Shown: positions 11,801 through 23,650 of the stretch, piece after piece
How the letters are laid out: every line of letters begins with the position of its first letter
Position numbering within the stretch: position 1 is the stretch's first letter
Source of the DNA: Trema orientale
Lineage: Eukaryota; Streptophyta; Magnoliopsida; Rosales; Cannabaceae
Length of the DNA: 64,000 nt
Reading direction: 5' to 3'
Assembly (NCBI GenBank): GCA_002914845.1
Contig: JXTC01000170.1
Span: forward strand, 457,562-521,561
Position numbers and translations under genes: made by a program
Notes under the pieces: model-generated
What the model was told of the DNA's origin: nothing
Databases searched by the model: none
The model's input: the letters and a program-made list of their open reading frames with translations, nothing else

Positions 11801-12797
11801 TTTGAAATGTAAAAACCCCAGACCTTAGAGTAACCAAAATCACAAATTTTCAAGCGAGGTGCAGGGCTTCCATCTAGAAGCGTGTTTTCGAGCTTCAGAT
11901 CTCTATGGCATATTTGCTGCAAAATTAGAATATATATATATATATAAATAAATTTAAAAAGGAGTGAATATATGTATATATGTGTGTGTGACTTTAATTG
12001 GTTTTAGAGTTTGAGCAGATTTTAAAGTAGTGATAGTATACCATGGAATGGCAATAATTGACTCCAGAGATAAGCTGCTGAAAGAAATATCTAGCCTGAA
12101 GATCAAAGACAAGACAAGAAAAGAAATGAATATTAATCAAAATAGAATAGAGAAAGATTAATAATTAGAGTCGAATCCAATCCAATCTAATCCAATTCAA
12201 AGAGAGTTAAATAACCTCGTCTTCACTGAATCTGCCAGCGTTGCAAATTCGGTCAAAGAGTTCTCCGCCGGCGGCGTACTCCATCACTATAGCTAGATGC
12301 GTGGGAGTCAATACAACCTACATACATAATGATATATATATATATATATCATAAGAATTAATCAACAAACACACAAACTAATCAAGAGAGATCATTAAAC
12401 AAGAGAAGAGAAGAGAAAAGAAAAGAGAGTAAATTCTAGCCTCCTTGAAGCGGATGATGTTGGGGTGACGAAGGGATCTGTGGTTGATGATCTCTCTCGC
12501 AACATTCTCATCTATCTGCGCCCATAAGCATAAGCATAAGCATAAGCATAATCATAACTAAATTAAATTAAATCATATCATATCATATCATTCAACAACT
12601 AACCATATATTAACTACATAACATTACTATCATTAATTATATGGAAACAGAGTCAATAAAAAATAATGCTCCTCTACCTTGTGACCTCGCTCGATGTATT
12701 TCATGGCCACAAGCTCCTTGGTTTCCTTATGTCTCAAAAGCCTGGCCACCCCAAAATTGCCAGCCCCCAAATCCTTCACCACTTCGTACTTTTCCAT
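8894..12797 (-). CDS. SnRK2: SnRK2 protein kinase, subclass I (SnRK2.4/2.10-like)
   Basis: Nine exons: 12678-12797, 12441-12515, 12216-12317, 12042-12095, 11824-11916, 11482-11574, 10147-10251, 9910-10008 and 8894-9223. Lengths are 120, 75, 102, 54, 93, 93, 105, 99 and 330 nt, the exon sizes expected for plant SnRK2 genes, encoding 356 aa. Visible are the glycine loop GAGNFG (11-16), catalytic Lys33, HRDLKLEN (121-128), DFG (143-145), the activation loop starting [21 protein letters not shown], and the SnRK2 box PRELTESAQ...[12 protein letters not shown]. The tail is a Glu/Asp-rich patch ending [14 protein letters not shown], which marks subclass I (osmotic-stress activated, ABA-independent or weakly dependent). 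The first in-frame ATG gives the conserved [10 protein letters not shown] start. DFG+4 'ADVW' is preceded by Leu where most members have Met. Intron 2 appears to start with GC; intron 8 holds a MITE. Confidence 0.95.
9271..9630 (+). mobile_element. Tourist-like MITE in SnRK2 intron 8 (family A, copy 1)
   Basis: Left end GGGGCCGTTTGGTTCGCC; right end, reverse complemented, GGCCCCGTTTGTTTCGCC. The interior is rich in ATTCCATTC/GAATGGAA and CATTTGAATG motifs in both orientations. A possible 3-bp target duplication, ATA, flanks it (9268-9270 and 9631-9633). The terminal form and short TSD suggest the PIF/Harbinger-Tourist type. A second copy lies inverted at 57151-57518. Confidence 0.75.
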
Positions 12798-13220
12798 TCT
12801 CTCTTCTCTAACGACGACAACAACAACAACTTTGCTCACTCACTCACACACTACTATTTCTGTTTCTGTTTCTATTCCTATTTCTTTTTCACTCACTCAA
12901 AACAGAAAGACAGAGACAGATACAGATACAGCCTTCTTTTAGATAGCAAAGAGGGACTTTTGGGGAGATTTAAAATTGGATTCATCTGATGGCAATGACA
13001 ACTGCTTTTATGCATTTATTTATTATATGTTTATTTTTTTTTTTATCTGTGTGTATATATATTTTTTAGGCGAGTGATTTAATAATTATAATAAGATGTA
13101 TGAAAAGATTTGTTATTTTTTTTATTTTGTATTATAACAAAATATGTATAATGATTGATGCCATATGTATATGTATATATAAATATATTTATGGGCAAAG
13201 GCCAAGTTAGTGGTTCAGAA

Positions 13221-13273
<53 letters not shown>

Positions 13274-13846
13274 CGCGCATGTGGGATTTGGAAGAAGAAG
13301 AGAGCTTTGGATATGGGGACTATTAACTTAACTGTCCAATGTCCAGTGAGTCTAGTATGTATAATGTATGGGAATCCATGACTCAATTTGACATAATATG
13401 ATGACCAGCTTGAATCCAGCTAATCACTCCCTCTTCATCGTCGCTTTCCTTGCTTTTTTTTTTATTTTTTTTATTTATTTACTTACATATATATATATTA
13501 TATTATTGTTACATAATTTTGTAAATTTTGGATATCCACTAACGACCTTGTGTGAGGACTGACGAGAGGGAGATGCAACTTGGCTGCTTTTGACTTTTCC
13601 ATTGCTTCTTATTCCAACTATTAGTTTCTTTTTTCGGGAAAAAAATTAAAAATAAATACATGTATTATTATATAGTGTCTTCTTTTTAAAATATATATTA
13701 CATAAAATTTTGTACACATATTGATTTCCATATAAATCTCCTTGGACGACGTGGCGCCTCAAGTCGGTCCTCCTACTAAATCAACACTCTTTTTTTTTTT
13801 TTAAGTGAAACTCCTCTAATTACTCTAATTAACACAACGAATAATA
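12798..13846. other. SnRK2 upstream region
   Basis: No gene is seen. The minus-strand leader just upstream of the ATG carries GTT/GTC triplets (12810-12832) and TGAGTGAG repeats. A long GA tract lies at 13223-13269. T-rich and AT-rich DNA follows to 13800. Core promoter position is not evident. Confidence 0.5.
13223..13269. repeat. (GA)n microsatellite upstream of SnRK2
   Basis: About 23 consecutive GA dinucleotides, read as (CT)n on the SnRK2 strand. Such tracts are common in plant 5' flanks, where GAGA-binding BPC proteins can bind; that role is only inference here. Confidence 0.9.
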
Positions 13847-14035
13847 ATAGGTGTACCAAAATTTTAATACTACCACATGCGGCATGTAAATTAGCATCAT
13901 CTAATTAGTGAATATGATTAATTTATTTGTGGTAAGTTCTAATACACCAATTGAATAATGCCAACTCATATGCCACATGTATTGGTATTAAAAATTTGAT
14001 AAGAACTTAGTACATCTAATATCATCTTTAACACA
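13847..14035. mobile_element. Short inverted-repeat MITE-like element
   Basis: The arms are inverted copies. Left: AAAATTTTAATACTACCACA then TGCGGCATGTAAATTAGCAT. Right, reverse complement: AAATTTTTAATACCAATACA then TGTGGCATATGAGTTGGCAT. No coding capacity. Outer ends and TSD were not fixed. Confidence 0.5.
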
Positions 14036-14174
14036 ACTTATACAAGACAATGACTTAAAAGGATTTAACATCGCTAGCCATCTCGCCATTCTAGTTAGTG
14101 TTGTATTATTATAGTCTACATAATTACATTTGCATTATGATTCGTTCCTCTTGTATCAGAAATAAATGAATGGA

Positions 14175-14290
14175 CTTACGAGCAATAGCTCATGTGACAA
14201 AGGCCCTCTCATGAGAGCAAGAAGTGTGGGGTTTGATCCCTATCCTCCTCCCCTCCCTATTAATTTGTAACCAAAGTATCAAACAAAGAA
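14175..14290 (+). mobile_element. tRNA-derived SINE with target-site duplication
   Basis: The body contains an A-box-like TAGCTCATGTGAC at about 14187 and a B-box GGGTTTGATCCC at 14231, the internal polymerase III promoter of plant SINEs. It is flanked by GAAATAAATGAATGGA (14159-14174) and GAAATAAATAAATGGA (14291-14306), a 15/16 match. Small size, Pol III boxes and a long TSD together make a strong case. It resembles Au-type SINEs by its 5' boxes; the family name is inference. Confidence 0.8.
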
Positions 14291-14541
14291 GAAATAAATA
14301 AATGGAAAAGATATTCAACTTTATGGTCTCGTCTCTCAATAATCATTGTCATTCGAATAACATACTGGAATTCAAACAAACCCTATACAATAGTTTCAAA
14401 AATAAATAAATAAAGCAAATATAATTCATATAAACTTAATTGTTTTCTCACACATACACTATTTTTTTATCTTGCTATTATTGGTTAAACAAAGAGGGGA
14501 AAAAAACTATTTTTTTTCAAATGAAAAATGGGGATAGAGAG

Positions 14542-15133
14542 TGTTGACAGATGTTTTGTCAACAATGAATTTTGAGATTATTGAGAGATGTGGTTTGTGT
14601 GTAAAAATGATTGAAGAAATAAATCAAATAAAGAGACAATAATTTTGTAGTGGTTCAACCCCAAAAGAGATGAGTCTACGTCCACTATTCTTCATGATTT
14701 TCTGGAGAATTACAAGAATTTCTTTAAGTCTCTAAGTTAGAGCAGAGAAAATTACAGCGTGAATATATAGTGAAGTGCTTGTGAGATAAAAAATAATGAG
14801 GCTGAGCCTCTTTTATATAGGTAAGAGTGGCTCAATATTTCCCAATTGTGAGAGTGGGAAAGTACATAATCAGAAGATATAATTTTGGGTAATAACTAGT
14901 AAATGAACTACTTGATCTTCACACAGAAACTTGTTTCCCTTTCTTTGAAAATTTTCCGTTTTCTCAAAGCTCAACTCTAGTTTCTTTTTACTGAAGATCG
15001 CATATTCTTCACTTGGAGAATGTCGCACTTTAGTCATAGCTTACACATGTGATCTAACGCATTTAATTCTAAGCTAACAAATGACTTTTTTTTCTTGACT
15101 TTGACTATAATGTAGATTTAAGATCGCGCAACA
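14542..15133 (+). mobile_element. LTR-like sequence, possible solo LTR
   Basis: Starts TGTTGACAG and contains TAGTGGTTCAACCCC followed by GAGTCTACGTCCAC. That phrase is frequent in plant LTRs. It ends near GATCGCGCAACA. Flanks GAGAG/GAGAT could be a degenerate 5-bp TSD. The end region repeats GATCGCRCAACAGAGA two to three times up to 15200. No internal retrotransposon coding region is seen. Confidence 0.45.
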
Positions 15134-16984
15134 GAGATCGAACTACTAATGTAGATTTAAGATCGCACAACAGAGAAATAGTTCGATCGCACAAAGGAGA
15201 GATAGTTCACTTGTTTAAAAAAAAAAAAAGTGTATCCAATATTAAGTAATCAATGTATATATAATATATGCATGGCAATAATGGTATCGGGTGCATGTGT
15301 CAGTGTTAGTGACCTTGCAGTGAATCGCATTGTCAACATTAATTAATTGCAAAAAGACCCACACCCACCGATTACTCTATTAAATTAAACAACAACTGTA
15401 AAATAACCACTGAATGGTATTTTTTAATCACTAAGAAGTAAATTAAAAGGAAGACCAACTAGTTAAGGTAAAAATATTCCAGGCAGGGATTGAAAAAAAG
15501 TTAGTTTAGGAGTTGCACCATTCGGTGCATGGCTGTTATTGGTACAATGATTATTTATCACAATTTACTATTTGATGCCATGAGATAAATAATTTATCAC
15601 GTGAATGGAATTACTCATGTCATTGAGAAGTGTGAGATTTACTAATCCGAATATTAATGGACCCCACTTTTATTCAACATTCTAATTTCTAATACAAGTC
15701 GGTCACACTTTAATAAGATGTTTTTTTTTTTGTTCTTTTAGCTTTAAAATTAAATTAAAACTCTTTCATTCCACATTCCAATATTTGCATGTTCCATCTT
15801 ATAAAAAGCAATTTCAATTACCCTCCTAAAAAAAAAAAAGCAATCTCAATGCCAATCAAATAGTACGTTTAATATACAATAGTATTAACTATATCTCAAT
15901 CCAATTTACTTTATTCTATTCCGAATCGTCTCCTTAATAATAATATCGAAATCTTGTACACCAAAACAGGTAGTAGTCGACAACCCATTTTTATGGGTTG
16001 GCCCAAATCTTTCCGCGTTGAAAACTTCAATTAGGAAATGGACCAAACTAGTAAGGTTTGGGGTGAAACGATTTTTGTAGTACTTCGTAGAATGATTATA
16101 GAAGTGTCACAATATAAAGACGGATAGTTATTATATTAGTGATTGGTGGTTAGTTCTAGAAAAATTCATAATTCTATTATAATTATGGATTAAAATGCTG
16201 ACACATTTGTTGATAATTTTATAATGTCGTCAATATTTTTGAGGTGTTGATATATATGGATATTGGGAAAAAATATACTTTTATTATGTATATGTGAAAA
16301 TATCAATAAAATATCGATAATATCGTGGGAAATATTAATGTCCATAAAAAAAAACTAATAAAAAACTAATATCGAGATATTTGTGGATATTATCATAACA
16401 ATATTGATGAAATTTTACAATTTCAATAGAATCTAAAAATATATTTGCAAGCCTTCTTTTTTTTTTTTTTTTAACAAATGGTAGTAAAATTGAAACCGAA
16501 GTTTCATTTCGTCCTTTCTCACAAGTGATAACGACAAAAACTAGTTTTGGAACTAATAGTATTGGTAATTATAATCTCTACAAAGCTCACAATTTTTTTG
16601 AAATATCTACAATATATATGTAGCCCATAAATAACTATCTCCAGAACTACTCAAATAGAATAATTTGGATTTTTTTTTTTTGAAGTAAGTTAGAAATTTT
16701 TCTTATGATTTCGACATCCTATAAACTCCTTTTGGAATTAAAGAACTTAAAATATTCCACATTATACATTTTGTTTCTTTTTATTGTAAGTTAGACCTTG
16801 AGTACATTTGAAAAGTACCAATTTTGAAGAAACAATGGCATTTTAATAATTTAAAAAGTGCCTTTTTTAAAATAAACTTTTAAAAAATGATGTATTTTTA
16901 AATAAATCTAGGATTTTTTAAAAAGGATTTTTCAATTTTCCAGACTTTGGGCTTGTTTTTTTTTTGTAAAAAGCATGATGTCAT
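15134..16984. other. Gene-free AT-rich DNA
   Basis: No gene is seen. At 16240-16440 there are repeated ATATCGATA/AATATTGAT motifs typical of old plant repeats. Poly-A/T tracts lie at 15821, 16458 and 16670. No boundaries could be set. Confidence 0.5.
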
Positions 16985-17337
16985 CTTTTGGAGTATTTAT
17001 AAGAAAAATGTCCTTTTTTTTCTATATCATTTAAAAAAAACCATTTTTTAACATTTATTTAATAAATGGTCATTTTACAATTTTATTTTGATAAATGACC
17101 CTTTTAAGTTGATCTATTTTTTAAGAATACATCATTCCGAAAAAAAAAATCAATTTTATACAAAACAAATAATTTTTTTGAAAAATAAATCAATTTTATA
17201 CAAAATAAATCAATAAATTTTGATCTATTAAATATAAAAAACAATAATTTTTCAGATAGGCTTTAAAATTCAGTCATTGTTTAACATTGTTTTATAAAAC
17301 AAGAATCCAAAATTTGGCCTTTCGGCTTAAAAGCCCC
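16985..17337 (+). mobile_element. MITE-like element, family B, copy 2
   Basis: Second copy of the element at 4403-4688 in the same orientation. It begins GGAGTATTTATAAGAAAAAT and ends CGGCTTAAAAGCCCCC. It includes an internal duplication of AAATCAATTTTATACAAAA (around 17148 and 17189). Confidence 0.6.
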
Positions 17338-17727
17338 CATTTTTTTTCAAATCTCTTTCCATTTTTTTTTTCATTCTTATTCCTTACTTATTCTTTCTAT
17401 ATAAGTATATTTTTATTTGTTTCTTAAAATGTTTTTCTAATACGCTTCTTTTCCTAGTTTAAGTATATTAACTTGTTACATTTTATAAAAAAAAAATTAT
17501 TAACTTGTTACGTTTTATCTCTTTTTTTTTTATAATTTCGCACTATTTATTTATTTCATGTGCGCTTTTTTTATTATTTTTTTAAAGGTACCTTTTTTTT
17601 TTTTAATTTTACATGGAAGTTTCATCATTGTTATTTAAACATAGGATGATATTTCTTTCAAAAATAATAATAACAACAACAAGAACAACAACAAAAAAAT
17701 AAAAATAACAATAATGACAAGAATAAT

Positions 17728-18012
17728 GGGGGTTTTATAGTAAAATGACCGAATTTTAGACCCAATTTAAGTAAATGTCCATTTTTAAATGTTATAGCAA
17801 CATGTCTAGTATATATATTTATATACCAAGTATAAAATAGTGTATACCAAGCATAAAAATTTATATATTTAGTACATTATAGTACATAAATTAAATCGGT
17901 AAATAAGTATATCTACCAATTGTAAAAATATATATACTTAATCATTTAGCTATAAAATTTAAAAAGTGGAAATCTACTTAATCAAATTTAAAATATTGAT
18001 CATCCACCTAAA
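17728..18012 (+). mobile_element. MITE-like element, family C, copy 1
   Basis: Begins GGGGGTTTTATAGTAAAATG, then GACCCAATTTAAGTAAATGT, then CCATTT...ATGTTATAGCAA. The inverted match is at 36246 descending. The interior holds TATACCAAGTATAAAA motifs and the right side carries AAATTTAAAAAGTGGA. Its terminal GGGG motif links it to family B. Confidence 0.6.
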
Positions 18013-18937
18013 TTTCTAATAGTTAGAAATAATAATAATAATAATTTGATTAAAAAATCACATTATACATATATGTATGTCCTCGCTACTTCATATAACA
18101 GTATAATTGATTAAAATTTATTTACAACATCATTTGGGTAGAACTAAAAATCAGTTATTTTATTTTTCTTGTAGTGTAAATAAAAAGAGTAAGATATACT
18201 GATCAAAAAAAGGCTTGAATTCTTCTTTTAGATTTTGGTATTGAAAAGTGTCATAATCCTATACCCTTATCTGAATTTTAATGGTACATATTCCTAGAAA
18301 AATTATTCAGAAAAAAAAGTAAAAATAAATAAATGAATTTATCACAGTGATACCACAATTATAATCTATTTAATTTTAGAATACGTTAAACAATCAACTA
18401 AAGAAATATATAAAAATCAAATAAATTTCATTTTAAGCGATAATGAATTGAATCATATTAGTTAGTAAAAATAGAAGATGAACGATTCGAATCTTCTTTA
18501 ATCTCCAAACTGGGAAAAAAATTGAAGTGCAGAAGAAAAAATAAAAAATAAAAGACATGAAGAGCGTATAAATAAAATTAATAAATTATCTTTTATCAAT
18601 TTCTTTTTCCTTGAAAAATCATTCTAAAGTTATTTCATCAAATAATCTTTCCACCACTTATCAATATAAATTTCCTAAAAGAATTAGAGTGGAATGTTAG
18701 TAGGTAAACTAGACTTGCTATTGCAAATTATTTTCAAATTAGTCATAGAACCCATCTATGGAAAAAAAAAAAATCTCTATTAAAAACTCACCCATATATA
18801 TATACACGGGATATTTAAAAAAAAAAACCACCACTTTTCGTGTTTTATCAAAAAAATCCCACATATTTTCCATTTATATCAAAATAAATATTCAATTTGT
18901 ATTTTCCAATCAAATAAGACCGGTATTAGCCCAAGAT

Positions 18938-20680
18938 TGATTACCCAAGAGGGGTGGTGAATTAAGTTTTAAAACTTTTTAAAAAACTTTTCAATTATGT
19001 AAAACTATAGACCACTATTTTGAAACTTTTAAGCTAAATCAACAATAATACCAAATATATAGCGATAATACTAAGTAAATTAAACACGCTAAATATTAAA
19101 CACCCAATCAAATAGTTTGCAATAAAATAAAGAATGTAGGGATAGAGAAAATATAAACTTAGTTTTTACGAGGTTTGACAAATACGACAGTTTGCCTACG
19201 TCCCGAGCCCTCGGCAGCTTGCTTTGAGTTTTTCACTATTGGATCAATATTATGGGCTTAACCGACCCTTGTAAAACGAAGTGAATTCTTCTTAGGCTCA
19301 TCCAACCTTTACAACAGTCTTGAATCCAGCTCTATTACACCTAATTACGAATTGTTTAGATTACAGTGCCAACCTATACCGGGTTGTTTAGATAATGGTG
19401 CCAACCTTAATAACTCATGGGTTATTTGGACTCCGGTGGCAACCTCACCTACACTCGGATTATTTAGACTCCGGTGGCAATCTCACCTATACTCTATACT
19501 CAGGTTGTTTAGATTCGATGGCAACCTCACCTATGCACATATTATTTATGACTCCGGTGTTAACCTCACCTTACACTCAATTAGTTTTACAATAAACAAG
19601 AGTGAACACACTCAAGAACTCTCTACACAAAAGTAATGAATATAATTTTGGCTTAGGAGATTTTGAGAACAATATACAATGGATGCTCTAAAACTGGCTC
19701 AATATGATTTGAAAGTTATTTCAATGGAAAAATAAGCTTTTGCACTTTAAAAGTAGTTGGATAATAATTTAGGTTCATGCAAAGTCTTTTTCAAGTCTTA
19801 AAATAGCTTCTATTTATAGTCTTGTATGAAAATTAGCTGTTTATAATTGTTTGACACAGTCTTTGGAGTTTTCGGTAGACCGATAAAGTTTCCGATAAAC
19901 TCCTAAAAACCAGCCGTTGGAAGTATGGCTGTAACGGTTGAAATCTAATGGTCATATTAAAGTTTTCGGTCTATCGGGCGGTCTACCCGTAGTCATTTTA
20001 GGTCTACCTAAAATTTTCAATTTTTGACAGCTTTTTGACGTTTTTCTAAATTCCGACAGTTTTTGGCATTTTTCAAATTTTGACTGCTAAATATATTTTA
20101 AACACTTTAAAAATATTAGAAATTAATTTGAAAAAAATATTTTGACTATTGCAAACTTGTTTTAGTTTCACAAAAGTATTTTACAATAATTTAGAAAGTG
20201 TTCATACTAAAATATATTCTAGCTTGCAAATAGAAAATCTATCTTTAGCCTATTTCAAATAATCATGATTTCAAATATATTTCTAACTTATTTAAACTTA
20301 AGAAATCATGTTTTAAAGAATATTTTGCCCATTCAAAATCATTATTTTCTATTTTCAAACTTTTATAATAAAATAACTATTTTAAGCTTAAGATAGTTTG
20401 AAAACTCTTTTTGAAAGTATGAGCTAATGCAAAGAGAATTTATGTGCAATGAACTAAATCAAATACAAAACTAAATATAAAATATACCCTCTCTAAGTAT
20501 GGTATTGTATCTTGATTGTCCATCTTCAAGTTTGATTCTAATAAGTCTAATATGGATCCATTTTCAAGCTTGATTCCTTGATTAACTTGAGTTAGAACTT
20601 TTAAAGCTATTTCTCAACACACTCAAGTTAAATCATTAGTATTAAATCAAATATTTGTTATCTTTAAAATAAGAGTGAGT
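18938..20680 (+). mobile_element. LTR-like repeat of about 1.7 kb
   Basis: The left end TGATTACCCAAGAGGGGTGG is a common start of a class of plant LTRs. TTTTTACGAGGTTTGACAA and GCCTACGTCCCGAGCCCTCG at 19166-19213, and TTCGGTCTATCGGGCGG near 19969, are further LTR-type phrases. The end lies near TTTGTTATCTTTAAAATAAG but was not resolved, and no TSD was found. No gag-pol reading frame is adjacent, so a solo LTR or decayed element is inferred. Confidence 0.5.
19340..19575 (+). repeat. Minisatellite inside the LTR-like repeat
   Basis: Five to six imperfect units of roughly 35-55 bp. Each carries a form of GGTTGTTTAGACTCCGGTGG followed by CAACCTCACCTATACTC. Open reading frames across it are repeat artefacts. 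Confidence 0.75.
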
Positions 20681-20998
20681 AAGATTAAACCCTTAATTTT
20701 TTAACAACCGGGCCTATATATTTAGTCAAAATTAGAACCTTAGTTTGTTTAAAAAGATATTTTTACCTTTTAAACCATAAAACATATATTAAAACTAATT
20801 ATTATTGTCTTTCTTTTTTTGAAAAATATAAGTGAAAATAATAATTACTTAAAATTATAAGAGTTTCAACTATTCAAAATAATTTTAAACTAAGAATGAC
20901 AAAAGTTTTTTAAAAAATTCTCATTTTGTTCTTTTTTTTTTCTAGAGTTTAAATTATTCAAAACAATTAATTTTTTTTTTCAAAAAAGATAGAATGAC

Positions 20999-21565
20999 AA
21001 GGGCCGATAATTTTCTACAGATACGAAAATATGACTCGAAAACGACACAAAATATACGGATTTTGGTGATTTATTTAATTTTCGTATTAATTTTGGGTTG
21101 ACACGAATAACACGTATAATAAATAGACGGGTTTCGGGTCAACCAGCTTAACCCGAAAATAACCCGTGTAATCCGTTTAATTAAATGGTTCGTTTTCATG
21201 TCGTGTTAACACTACACTAATACAACACATTTATTTATATTTTAATGTTTTAAATGTGATTTTAATTAATTCTAAACATATTTACATATGTAAAATTGAA
21301 TCAATTAGTGCATAATCGTGTTAAATTAAAGTAATCGTGTCAATTTTGAATAATCATATCAAACAGGTTATAATATGATACACGGCACATTTATTAAACG
21401 GATTACACGTGTTGTATCATGTTACAAATGTATTAATTGTGTCTTTTTTATTTTAAGTTTTTGACACGTTTATTAATCGTGTTATGTTTGAGTTTAGGTA
21501 TTATCGCGTCGTATTATAATTGTGTCAACCTGAACATGACACAATAACATGAATTGTCAGTCCTA
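20999..21565. mobile_element. hAT-like non-autonomous DNA transposon, 567 bp
   Basis: Terminal inverted repeats: AAGGGCCGATAATT at the left and, reverse complemented, TAGGACTGACAATT at the right. It is flanked by a perfect 8-bp duplication AGAATGAC (20991-20998 and 21566-21573). 8-bp TSDs and TAGGGCTG-like ends are hallmarks of hAT elements. The interior carries GGGTTGACACGAA, AACCCG and CGTGTAATCCG motifs in both orientations and no transposase. Confidence 0.85.
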
Positions 21566-22592
21566 AGAATGACAAAAATTTTAAAAAATTCTCAGTTTTT
21601 TCTTCTTTTTTTTAAAAATCATTTTAAGTGAATATAATAAATACTGAAGCTAAGATGAGTTTAAATTATTCAAAACAATTAAATGCTAAAAAGAAGAAGA
21701 ATGACAAAAAATTTTATTCTTAATAATTATTATTTTCATTAAAATTTTTTTAAAGAAAAAGAAGACAAAAATAATTCGTTTCAATATTTATTATTTGTAA
21801 TATATATCTTATATATTTAAAGGGTAAAATTGTATTTTTATAACAAACTAAACTTCTAATTTTGACTAAGTGTGTGGACTCAGTTCAATTTAATAGGAAA
21901 ATGTAAATAAAAGGTTTAATTTGATATAAATGAAAATGCATAGATTTTTTTTGATAAAATCCTAAAGGTGACTCGTTTTGCATGCATGGTTGGATTAGAC
22001 TATATTAGATTATTAAATAGGATTGGATTAGATTTGATAGTGTTATTTAGTACTATGCTGTGTTTGGTACAACACATGACTAAAACAAAGTAAATATAAA
22101 TTTTTTTCTTAATGTAGTTCTAATTATGTTTTATTTATAAATAAATAAATAAATATTTCAAAAAATAGAAATGATAAATTTAAATGATGATTATATAAAA
22201 ATAATATGATTTTAATTTATTTAAGAAAAATAGGTATATAAAAATAAAATATATTTTTAATTTTTTTTGAGAAAAAATATATTTTTTAGTTAAAAAATAA
22301 AAGTTGGAATTTAATTAATATTTATGTTAATTAAAAAAATTATTAGAGAAAAAAAAACAGAAATATGCAATGCTGGGTCTAGGACTAAATTAACCTATCT
22401 AGTCTTATAGGAAGGAGACTAAAAAAAGAGGACCAGACTCCTTTGTCTAATTTTTATTTGGACCTAAACATGGGACTGGACAAAGGAGTCGAATCCCAAT
22501 TCTTAGTCCGGTAACCGCCACCAAACAATTAGCTAGAAGCCACTTTTTTTTCCTTATTAATTAAATCTACCACTATACCATTTTTTTTTTAT

Positions 22593-22745
22593 GAATTCTT
22601 GATGGGGTTCTTAATGAATTCTTGACAATCTTGATAGATTCTTGATGCATTATTGACAGATTCTTGACATCGATGGTGATTTTGACGGATTTTTGATGGA
22701 TTCTTGACACATTCTTAATGAATTCTTGACAGATTATTGATTAAT
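22593..22745 (+). repeat. Short tandem repeat of ATTCTTGACAG/ATTCTTGATG units
   Basis: About ten degenerate 11-17 bp units built on GATTCTTGAYR. No function is apparent. Confidence 0.7.
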
Positions 22746-22835
22746 TCCCTCCTAAAAATGGTAAAATGTAATAATGGTGGTAAATTTAGTTAAATATTTA
22801 AAAAAAATGGCAATTGCCTGCTTAACCCTAGAATT

Positions 22836-22890
22836 GAAGAGGATATACAATTGGACCTTTGAGAGGTTAGTCCTTGGCAGCCCATATTTA
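22836..22890 (+). repeat. Direct repeat flanking the inverted duplication (left member)
   Basis: ATTGAAGAGGATATACAATT then GGACCTTTGAGAGGTTAGTC matches 26811-26867 in the same orientation with few differences. The pair brackets the left copy of the defensin-flank duplication. Confidence 0.7.
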
Positions 22891-23269
22891 AGCCGGTTGT
22901 TCTAGTAAGTTCGAGTCAATCCAATTACAATTTACGGACACTAGTAAGCTACCGTTTAGTTATGGACACTTGTTTTTTTTTTTTTGCGAAAATTAAAAAA
23001 AGAAAAGGACAAAATCTCAGCGAATATTCATCGTGGATATTAGATACGATGTTATGTCATAAAACTAACAATAATATAAACGACAACCTATCCTTACACG
23101 TCTTTTTTATTTAAAAAAAATTCTTAAACGACAGAATATCTTAAAAACGACAACATTCTGATGGGGTTAAAAAAATTGAAAAAAGGGGAAAATTTTAGGA
23201 AAAGCAAGTAGTTAATGACAAAAAATCAAACAAATCATCTAAAAAATTCTAAAAAATATATACATACCA

Positions 23270-23650
23270 AAAATAAGGTGAACTACAGAACATACCTTGA
23301 AGTTTGAGTGTTCTGTAATTTAAATCCTGAAATTTGAATTCTGCAAAATAATATTTTGGGATTAAAAATTTTAGAAAATTAATAATGTGAACTGATTTTT
23401 TGACTTATTTTGACAAAAAAAAAAATAATATCCTCCATTAAAACTAAAATTAGTTCTTAGTATTTTTCTTAATTTTAAAATATTATTATCTTTTACCATT
23501 TAAAATTATTCAAAAAATCAACTTAGGATATCAAATTTCCGAAATTCTTAATTTCAAGTTATTATTTTGCAGAGTCTAAACTTCAAGATTTGAATTATAA
23601 AACATTCAAATTTCAGGATATATATTTTTTTTTCAGTTTATGCCAAAAAA
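23270..23650. mobile_element. Foldback MITE inserted in the left duplicate
   Basis: The arms are inverted. Left has CTTGAAGTTTGAGTGTTCTG, TAATTTAAATCCTGAAATTT and TTCTGCAAAATAATA. Right, reverse complemented, has CCTGAAATTTGAATGTTTTA, TAATTCAAATCTTGAAGTTT and CTCTGCAAAATAATA. It is absent from the equivalent position of the right duplicate (near 35640-35690). Exact ends are approximate. Confidence 0.65.

Larger units (their letters stand above)
21574..22989. other. Gene-free DNA with small repeats
   Basis: No gene is seen. A possible MITE spans about 22060-22530, opening TGTGTTTGGTACA and closing GTAACCGCCACCAAACA (reverse TGTTTGGTGGCGG). It has AGTCCGG/GGACTAGACAAAGGAGTC-type internal sequence. 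AT-rich filler surrounds it. Confidence 0.4.

Noticed and set aside
12798-12839. Upstream Val-rich extension of SnRK2
   Set aside because: It has no ATG and comes from GTT/GTC repeats in the leader; family members start MEKYE/MDKYE.
19352-19636. Open frames across 19.3-19.6 kb
   Set aside because: Produced by the tandem repeat in the LTR-like sequence; no protein family resemblance.
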